A stretch of 64,000 nt of DNA, from contig NZ_JAHDAU010000006.1 of the NCBI RefSeq assembly GCF_021991835.1, forward strand, positions 1 through 64,000. Direction: 5' to 3'. The stretch comes from Polaribacter sargassicola. Its GTDB lineage: Bacteria; Bacteroidota; Bacteroidia; Flavobacteriales; Flavobacteriaceae. The position numbers and the translations under genes are program-made. This document shows positions 57,620 through 64,000 of the stretch, one piece after another. Position 1 is the first letter of the stretch; each line of letters opens with the position of its first letter. The notes under the pieces were generated by a model. The model did no database searches. It was not told the DNA's origin and saw only the letters and a program-made list of their open reading frames with translations.

Positions 57620-57648
57620 AAAAAACGCTAAATAATTAGCGTTTCTTT
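57620..57648 (-). terminator. Terminator of the helicase gene
   Basis: AAACGCTAA (57623-57631) pairs with TTAGCGTTT (57636-57644), with a T-run on the minus-strand transcript just after the stop codon at 57658. Confidence 0.75.
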
Positions 57649-57657
57649 TATAAATAT

Positions 57658-59208
57658 TTATTCTTCTATAGGTGGATGACCATGAATTTTTTCATAATCT
57701 TCATCAAAATTAGCTCTTAAATATGCGTTTAATTTCTTTCTGTAATCGTCTTTTAACCAAGTAACAAAGTTATGTGTACTTTTAGAAATACATTTAGCAT
57801 ATCTATTAATTCTATCATCAATTTCTTCTCCTAACATTTTGGCTAAAATTAATGCATCAAAAACATCTTCACTATTTTCTATACACATTTTAGCATGATG
57901 TTCTATTGATTTTTCTAAAACTCTTTTAGATGATTCTCCTTGCCTTATAGTATCTATATACACTTTTTTCATATCAAAATAAGTGTCTGTAGAGTTGGCA
58001 AATTCTTTTTTAACATCTGCAGGCAATTCATATTTAAAAGTGCTTTCTATTTCTTCATCAGAAAGAATTGCATTTAAATAATAATCTGGTGCACTAAACA
58101 TTTTTTGCCAATCTAAATCTGCTCCCCAAGGACCAAATCTATGAAAGTTATTACCCAAATCAATTACATCAAACTCGTTTCTATCTTTATAAATACGAGA
58201 ACCACGCCCAATCATTTGGTAGTATAATGTTAAAGATTTTGTTGCTCTATTTAGTATAATTGCCTCTATACTTGGCTCATCAAACCCTGTTGTTAAAATA
58301 CTTACAGAAGTTATAATTGCATTTGGCGTTTTATTAAACCACTTTAAAATAAGTTCTCTTTCTGCTTTAGAATTTGTATTATCTAAATGTGCTATAGGAT
58401 AACCAGCTCTTTTAAAAGCATGAAATACTTGAATAGAAGTGTTAATACCGTTATTAAAAATTAATGTCTTTTTACCTTTTACTGTTTCTTCGTATGCAGA
58501 AACCAATTTGGTAAGCATGTCATTATTTGTATATAAATCTTCTGATGATTTAACTGTATAATCTCCATTTGCTCCTACTTCTAAAGAAGTTAAACCAACG
58601 TTAAAAGAATACATATTTGCTTTTGCCAAATATCCATTAGCAATTAAATCATGAATTGGTTCTCCAACAAATAATTCTTGGTAGTTTTCATACATTGGTA
58701 ATTTTGTATTAGAACTTAAAGGAGTTGCTGTAACACCAAGAATAAAAGAATCATTAAAAAATTTAAAAATCTTTGTAAAAGAATTATAATGCGCCTCATC
58801 TACAATTACTAAACCTATATCAGAAATATCTAACTTATCGTCATTTAATCTGTTTTTTAAGGTTTCTACCATGGCTACAAAACAGTCAAAATCGTGCTGA
58901 TCATCTAATTTAGCGGTAGAATTAATAATTTTATTTCTTACACCAAATTCTTTAATCATTTTAGAAGTTTGCTTACTTAACTCTATTCTATGAGTTAAAA
59001 CCAATACTTTTTTATTGAATTTAGCAATATACCTTCTTACTATTTCAGAAAATATTACCGTTTTTCCACCTCCAGTAGGCAATTGATATAATAAATGATA
59101 ATCTTTAGGTGCATTTTCGAATCTTTTAAAAATCTCTTGTAGAGCATCTTTTTGATATCCGTATAATTCTTTACCTGGTTTTGTTGTTGAAGTCTTTATA
59201 TCTGCCAA
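57658..59208 (-). CDS. DEAD/DEAH superfamily 2 helicase, RE-subunit type
   Basis: 516 residues. Motifs: LYQLPTGGGKTVIF (Walker A), VLTHRIEL, LVIVDEAHYNS (DEAH), GVTATP (motif III), then SVSILTTGFDEPSIEAIIL and YYQMIGRGSRIYK (motif VI) in the C-terminal helicase lobe. A helical C-terminal region (about 390-516) follows. This resembles type III restriction helicase and Sen1-like ComF/restriction helicase families. It is a single gene without a nuclease or methylase partner, so a role in DNA or RNA handling is inferred only. Confidence 0.85.
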   Translation of the reverse strand: MADIKTSTTKPGKELYGYQKDALQEIFKRFENAPKDYHLLYQLPTGGGKTVIFSEIVRRYIAKFNKKVLVLTHRIELSKQTSKMIKEFGVRNKIINSTAKLDDQHDFDCFVAMVETLKNRLNDDKLDISDIGLVIVDEAHYNSFTKIFKFFNDSFILGVTATPLSSNTKLPMYENYQELFVGEPIHDLIANGYLAKANMYSFNVGLTSLEVGANGDYTVKSSEDLYTNNDMLTKLVSAYEETVKGKKTLIFNNGINTSIQVFHAFKRAGYPIAHLDNTNSKAERELILKWFNKTPNAIITSVSILTTGFDEPSIEAIILNRATKSLTLYYQMIGRGSRIYKDRNEFDVIDLGNNFHRFGPWGADLDWQKMFSAPDYYLNAILSDEEIESTFKYELPADVKKEFANSTDTYFDMKKVYIDTIRQGESSKRVLEKSIEHHAKMCIENSEDVFDALILAKMLGEEIDDRINRYAKCISKSTHNFVTWLKDDYRKKLNAYLRANFDEDYEKIHGHPPIEE

Positions 59209-59269
59209 ATCGATTAAAAATTTTAGGTAGCAAAAATAAGACTTAATTAAGGTTTAATGCAAGTTTAAA

Positions 59270-59671
59270 CTATATAAATCTTGATAAATTTGTAATTGTT
59301 ATATCATAATGAGATGCATTGTGTACAGAAACACCGTTTTGTACAACAATTAACTGCGGTGATTGGTGCATTACTTGAAAAGTATAACCTACTTCATCAG
59401 AAATATTTCTATAGTTTAACAAATCTAAATAGTAAACTTTTAAATTTTTATGCTCTTCTTTAAAAAGCGCTTCAAATCGTTTTATAACCATACTACTAAT
59501 TCCGCATCTTGTAGAATGTTTAAAAATTAAAACAGCTTCTGTTTTAGAAATTTCTTTAATTTCTTCTAATTGCTCTAAAGATGTTAAAGGAATCCAATTT
59601 AAATATGTCTTTTTTTCTTCATTTTTTGATTCTTCATTATTACCTTTAAAGATATTATTAAATATGCCCAT
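59270..59671 (-). CDS. ytxJ: Bacilliredoxin-type YtxJ protein
   Basis: 133 residues with a thioredoxin fold and the single active cysteine in FKHSTRCGISSMVIKRF, the YtxJ/BrxC monothiol site. It likely removes bacillithiol from oxidised proteins. Bacillithiol occurs in some Bacteroidota, so the assignment is coherent. A single gene divergent from clpB. Confidence 0.9.
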   Translation of the reverse strand: MGIFNNIFKGNNEESKNEEKKTYLNWIPLTSLEQLEEIKEISKTEAVLIFKHSTRCGISSMVIKRFEALFKEEHKNLKVYYLDLLNYRNISDEVGYTFQVMHQSPQLIVVQNGVSVHNASHYDITITNLSRFI

Positions 59672-59835
59672 TTGTATGTTTTATAAAGTTGTCGTTACAA
59701 ATATAGAAAACTTTCACAAGACAAAAAGTCAGCTTAAACAACAATAAAACAGACAATTTGACCGTTTTATTTATACCTATCGAGATGGTATTAAAATTGC
59801 TTAATACCTATCAAAAGAAAATAAAAAAATAGAAA

Positions 59836-62448
59836 ATGAATTTTAATAACTATACAACAAAATCACAAGAGACCATACAAATGGCGCAACAAATTGCGCA
59901 AGGTTATAGTCATAATCAAATAGAAAATGAACACATTTTTAAAGCTTTATTACAAGTAGATGAAAATGTTTTACCTTTTCTATTAAAGAAACTAAACATC
60001 AATACAACTGTTATATCACAAATTTTAGACAAACAATTAGAAAGTTTTGCTAAAGTTTCTGGTGCAGAATTAATGATCTCTAGAGAAGCGAGTAAAACAC
60101 TTACAGAAGCTTCTGTTATTGCAAAAAACATGAACGATGATTATGTTTCTATTGAGCATTTAATCTTAGCTATATTTAAATCTAAAAGTAATATTGCACA
60201 AGTTTTAAAAGACCAAGGCGTAACAGAAAAGCATTTAAAAGCTGCTATAGATGAGTTAAGAAAAGGCGAAAGAGTAACATCGCAAAGCCAAGAAGAAACG
60301 TACAATTCTTTAAATAAATTTGCCAATAATTTAAACCAACTTGCACAAGATGGTAAATTAGACCCTGTTATTGGTAGAGATGAAGAAATAAGAAGATTAT
60401 TACAAATTTTATCTCGTAGAACTAAAAATAATCCAATTTTAGTTGGTGAACCAGGAACAGGTAAAACTGCTATTGCAGAAGGTTTAGCACACAGAATTGT
60501 AGATGGTGATGTACCTGAAAATCTTAAAGATAAATTAATTTTTTCTTTAGATATGGGTGCACTTATTGCAGGTGCAAAATACAAAGGTGAGTTTGAAGAG
60601 CGTTTAAAAGCAGTGGTTAAAGAAGTAACAAATTCTGAAGGAGACATTGTACTTTTTATTGATGAAATACATACGCTTGTTGGTGCCGGTGGCGGACAAG
60701 GCGCAATGGATGCTGCAAATATTTTAAAACCTGCATTAGCTCGTGGAGAATTACGTGCAATTGGTGCAACTACGTTAGATGAATATCAAAAATACTTTGA
60801 AAAAGACAAGGCTTTAGAGCGTCGTTTTCAAAAAGTAATTGTAGACGAACCAGATACAGAAAGTGCCATTTCTATACTTCGTGGAATTAAAGAAAAATAC
60901 GAAACACATCATAAAGTACGTATTAAAGACGAAGCAATTATTGGCGCTGTAGAATTATCACAACGTTATATTACCAACAGGTTTTTACCAGACAAAGCAA
61001 TTGATTTAATGGACGAAGCTGCTTCTAAATTACGTATGGAAATCAATTCTAAACCAGAAGAATTAGATGTTTTAGATCGTAAGGTAATGCAATTAGAGAT
61101 TGAAATTGAAGCAATTAAACGAGAAAAAGATGAAGTTAAGTTAAAATCTCTTCGTTCTGATTTGGCAAACTTAAAAGAAGAACGCAACGAAATTAATGCA
61201 AAATGGAAATCTGAAAAAGAAGTTGTTGATAATATTCAGAATGCAAAATTAGACATAGAAAACTTTAAAATTGAAGCAGAAAAAGCCGAAAGAGAAGGTA
61301 ATTACGGTTTAGTTGCAGAGTTACGTTACGGAAAAATTAAAAAAGCGCAAGAAGATTTAGAGGCTTTACAGCAAAACCTTAAAGAAAATCAATCGGAAAA
61401 TTCTTTAATAAAAGAAGAAGTAACTTATGATGATATTGCAGAAGTTGTTGCAAAATGGACTGGTGTTCCGGTTACAAAAATGATTCAATCTGAACGTGAA
61501 AAATTATTAAAACTAGAACATCAATTACATAAAAGAGTTGTAGGACAAGAAGAGGCAATTATTGCAGTTTCTGATGCTGTTCGTAGATCTAGAGCTGGTT
61601 TGCAAAACCCTAACAAACCTATTGGTAGTTTCTTATTTTTAGGAACAACAGGTGTTGGTAAAACAGAATTAGCAAAAGCATTGGCAGAGTATTTATTTGA
61701 TGATGAAAACGCCATGACACGTATTGACATGAGCGAATATCAAGAAAAGCATTCTGTGAGTAGATTGGTTGGTGCGCCTCCGGGATATGTTGGTTATGAT
61801 GAAGGTGGACAATTAACTGAAGCTGTTAGAAGAAGACCTTATTCTGTAGTATTGTTAGATGAAATAGAAAAAGCGCATCCAGATACTTTTAATATTTTAT
61901 TACAAGTTTTAGATGAAGGTAGATTAACAGACAACAAAGGACGTGTTGCAGATTTTAAAAACACCATAATTATTATGACTTCTAATATGGGAAGCCATAT
62001 AATTCAGGAAAAATTTAGCGACCCAAAAGCAGATATAGATGCTGTTACAGAATTAGCTAAAATTGAAGTTTTAGGTTTATTAAAACAAGCTGTAAGACCA
62101 GAGTTTTTAAATAGAATTGATGATGTAATTATGTTTACACCTTTAAATCAATCTGATATTTTTGAAATTGTAAAATTACAAATAGAACATTTAAAGAAAA
62201 TGATTGGCAAACAAGACATTACTTTAGATGCTACAGATGAAGCTATTACTTATTTAGCAAAAAAAGGATATCAGCCAGAATTTGGTGCAAGACCTGTAAA
62301 AAGAGTCATACAGAAAGAAGTTTTAAATCAGCTTTCTAAAGAAATTTTATCAGGTAAAATTACTACAGACAGCATTATTCTTTTAGATGCTTTTGATGAA
62401 AAATTAGTTTTTAGAAATCAGTCTGATTTGGTAGAAAATGTATCATAA
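59836..62448 (+). CDS. clpB: Chaperone ClpB
   Basis: 870 residues in the ClpB order: Clp_N repeats ([19 protein letters not shown]), first AAA+ module (Walker A [29 protein letters not shown]-like), coiled middle domain with the long Glu/Lys region (about 400-530), second AAA+ module ([39 protein letters not shown]-like), and a C-terminal D2-small domain. It disaggregates proteins with DnaK. A hairpin terminator follows. Confidence 0.97.
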   Translation: [870 protein letters not shown]

Positions 62449-62479
62449 TTAAACAATAAATAAAGTTAAATACTTAATA

Positions 62480-62512
62480 AAAGGTAGCGTTATTATAACG
62501 CTACCTTTTTTT
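62480..62512 (+). terminator. Terminator after clpB
   Basis: AAGGTAGCGTTA (62481-62492) pairs with TAACGCTACCTT (62496-62507), followed by a T-run. Confidence 0.92.
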
Positions 62513-62589
62513 ACTATACAAACCTACCTATCAATAAATTAACTGACAAAAAATCAATTTTAAAACTGAAAAAATGACATTTTTTTTAA

Positions 62590-62606
62590 TTGGCATTTTA
62601 TTTGAT
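62590..62606 (+). promoter_or_regulatory. Sigma54-like promoter of hsp20
   Basis: TTGGCATTTTATTTGAT has GG at 62592-62593 and, after 10 bp, G at 62604 (GG-N10-GA versus the sigma54 -24/-12 consensus GG-N10-GC). It is 50 bp upstream of the hsp20 start. Confidence 0.5.
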
Positions 62607-62655
62607 TTATAGACACCGAAATAAAAAATAATGTTTAACTAAAAAATGTAAAATT

Positions 62656-63084
62656 ATGTTATTAAAAAGTAAAGATTTTCCAGTTTTACCAAACGTGTTT
62701 AACGACTTTTTTAGAGATTGGTCTACTTCAAATTTTTCTGACACTAACACAACATTACCAGCTGTAAACATTAAAGAAAGTGAAAATGATTTTATAGTAG
62801 ATGTTGCTGTACCAGGAATGGAAAAAGAAGATTTTAAAATTGATTTAGACAATGATATTTTAACAATATCATCAGAAAAAACATCAAATAATGAAAGCTC
62901 TAATGATAATTATACCAGAAAAGAGTATAGTTACCTATCTTTTAAAAGAAGTTTTACACTACCAAAAGGAGTTGTAGATAGCGATAAAATAAATGCTATT
63001 TATAAAAACGGTGAATTAAAAATTACAATTCCGAAGTTAGAGGAAGCAAAACCTAAACCTGTAAAAGTAATTGAGGTAATGTAA
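62656..63084 (+). CDS. Small heat-shock protein Hsp20 / alpha-crystallin type
   Basis: 142 residues. The alpha-crystallin core runs about 38-128 (FIVDVAVPGMEKEDFKIDL, then FKRSFTLPKGV) and ends with the GELKITIPKLEE-type C-terminal I-x-I/V motif. It holds unfolded proteins and hands them to ClpB/DnaK; clpB is immediately upstream. It has a hairpin terminator after it. Confidence 0.95.
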   Translation: MLLKSKDFPVLPNVFNDFFRDWSTSNFSDTNTTLPAVNIKESENDFIVDVAVPGMEKEDFKIDLDNDILTISSEKTSNNESSNDNYTRKEYSYLSFKRSFTLPKGVVDSDKINAIYKNGELKITIPKLEEAKPKPVKVIEVM

Positions 63085-63110
63085 ACAATTAAAATAGTAA
63101 AGCAGAAACC

Positions 63111-63138
63111 AAGCGATGTTTTAAACATCGCTTTTTCT
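63111..63138 (+). terminator. Terminator after hsp20
   Basis: AGCGATGTTT (63112-63121) pairs with AAACATCGCT (63123-63132), followed by T-rich sequence. Confidence 0.88.
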
Positions 63139-63173
63139 TTTTTAATTACCTTTGAGCATCAAAACCTTTTTTT

Positions 63174-63671
63174 ATGAAAAAATTATTATTCCTTTTTGTT
63201 TTTACTTTTTGTTTATTCTCTGCTTGTTCTTCTGATGAAACCACAACTTATTACCTAATTCGTCATGCAGAAAAAGAAAGAACTAATAATACTAACAGAA
63301 ATCCTAATTTGACTGAAAAAGGATTAAAAAGAGCTGATAACTGGGCTAAATATTTTAAAGAAATTCATTTAGATGCGGTTTATTCTACAGATTATAATAG
63401 AACACAACAAACCGCTAAACCAACTGCTGCTAGTAAAAACTTAGAAATTATAAGCTACAACCCTAGAAATATGTACGATTCTATTTTTAAAGCAGAAACA
63501 AAAGGAAAAACTGTTTTAATAGTTGGCCACAGTAATACAACACCTGCTTTTGCTAATAAAATTTTAGACGAAAAAAAATACAAAGACATGGATGATAGCG
63601 ATAATGCTAGCTTATTTATTGTAACCATTTCTGGTGATAAAAAAACAAGTATTATTAAAAAAGTTGAATAA
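63174..63671 (+). CDS. Histidine phosphatase (SixA/PGM-like) lipoprotein
   Basis: 165 residues: lipobox (CLFSACSSD), then the histidine phosphatase motif YLIRHAEKER (RHAEK instead of RHGE), the middle motif LDAVYSTDYNRTQQTAKP, and the second His in VLIVGHSNTTPAF. It should hydrolyse phosphoesters at the envelope; the substrate is unknown. A single gene. Confidence 0.88.
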   Translation: MKKLLFLFVFTFCLFSACSSDETTTYYLIRHAEKERTNNTNRNPNLTEKGLKRADNWAKYFKEIHLDAVYSTDYNRTQQTAKPTAASKNLEIISYNPRNMYDSIFKAETKGKTVLIVGHSNTTPAFANKILDEKKYKDMDDSDNASLFIVTISGDKKTSIIKKVE

Positions 63672-63712
63672 TAACAACTTTCTAAGTAATAAACGAAACC
63701 AGTAAATACACT

Positions 63713-63850
63713 TAGCCCCGATTGAAGCATTTGTTTGAGCTCTTTTTTTATTTAAATATTATTTTTAGATAATAAAAAGAGCTTAAAACTAGTAAAAAAG
63801 CAAATTTAAAACCCGTAAAAAAAAGCGAGTGCGAAAAGCGGGAACAGCTT
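63713..63850 (+). ncRNA. Structured intergenic element, copy B
   Basis: It shares the 5' block (TAGCCCCGATTG...GTTTGAGCTC) and the 3' block (AAAAGCGAGTGCG...GCGGGAACAGCTT) of copy A at 18851. The helix CCCG (63717-63720) / CGGG (63839-63842) corresponds to CCTG/CAGG in copy A. The middle differs, so it is likely under structural rather than sequence constraint. Confidence 0.6.
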
Positions 63851-63979
63851 CTAAAAAAAACTACCTTTTAATTTTTACGACGAATTCTAATGCTATAGTT
63901 ACGAATTCTATTTGGCATAAAATTACCCCAAACTTACCTCCTATTTTTGATGTGTTAATCAACTTAAAACATCAAAAAA

Positions 63980-64000
63980 ATGAAACTATTATTTACTTTA
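63980..64000 (+). CDS. Start of a further gene (signal-peptide-like N terminus)
   Basis: The last seven codons read MKLLFTL, a typical start of an exported protein. The ATG follows an A-rich stretch. Too short to identify. Confidence 0.4.

Larger units (their letters stand above)
57175..57657. other. Leader region of speA with small ORF and two hairpins
   Basis: 483 bp. On the minus strand a 74-codon ORF (57494-57270; a 54-codon version from 57434) reads MFSFSYFGSNSLSENEGYIA and GYIAFWKCNEKIKVSPFSF and lies 95 bp before speA. It is either a short leader peptide or a chance frame within a conserved structured leader. It contains no arginine. The two hairpins at 57480 and 57621 are listed separately. 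Confidence 0.4.

Noticed and set aside
60141..60647. 168-residue antisense ORF inside clpB
   Set aside because: It lies opposite a strongly conserved ClpB domain, so is a chance frame.
1..64000. tRNA, rRNA, prophage or large conjugative element
   Set aside because: No tRNA cloverleaf, rRNA segment or phage structural gene was recognised on reading either strand; I could not run a covariance search.

Overview
The window looks like chromosome from a marine member of the Flavobacteriaceae (Bacteroidota), something like Polaribacter or Tenacibaculum. This is inferred from the very low GC content, the almost complete lack of Shine-Dalgarno sequences, lipoprotein signals with short cores, and family-typical genes (DUF4252, head-GIN and DUF4097-type proteins, a YtxJ bacilliredoxin, Bacteroidota-type HU, a flavobacterial arginine decarboxylase). 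I see no rRNA or tRNA gene, no prophage and no CRISPR array.

Layout. 1-8.4 kb: the 5' end of a DEAD-box helicase gene, an MFS and a DMT transporter, a divergent TesA-like esterase / YbbA-YbbP ABC exporter locus, and an unusual SDR protein with a CxxC-CxxC module. 8.6-11 kb: a HemG-like protein and an arsR-thioredoxin-ArsP cluster with a clear operator palindrome. 11-17 kb: priA, whose 5' end looks frameshifted, then an oxyR-like regulator divergent from an exported catalase and an ankyrin gene. 17-24 kb: a GT39 glycosyltransferase, lon, a methyltransferase, a mutarotase-like protein and an orphan. 24-30.5 kb: two convergent ECF sigma modules, each preceded by a TGTmACA-N16-GTC promoter, with cell-envelope targets. 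30.6-36.9 kb: an S41 protease, DUF72, patatin, and a Ycf48-like/lipoprotein/pepT operon.

36.9-43.5 kb is the accessory region and the most interesting part. A roughly 340 bp intergenic element is tandemly duplicated. One copy carries a 754 bp gene cassette inserted at a G/TT-type point, and the other copy is the matching empty site. Two homologous attC-like hairpins follow cassette genes. The next two genes (a TPR protein and an Mrr-type nuclease protein) also sit in cassette-like surroundings. No integrase is visible, so this resembles an integrase-less cassette cluster. An IS110 remnant lies inside it, and two different 22-bp repeat arrays precede an HU-like gene.

43.6-64 kb returns to core genes: acyltransferase, rmuC, csbD, a cation/proton antiporter, glyA, fumarylacetoacetase, a polyamine cluster (speA, speB, GNAT-nitrilase, deoxyhypusine-synthase-like), a helicase, ytxJ, clpB, hsp20 with a sigma54-like promoter, and a phosphatase lipoprotein. 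Two copies of one structured intergenic element, at 18.85 and 63.71 kb, show a compensatory base-pair change.
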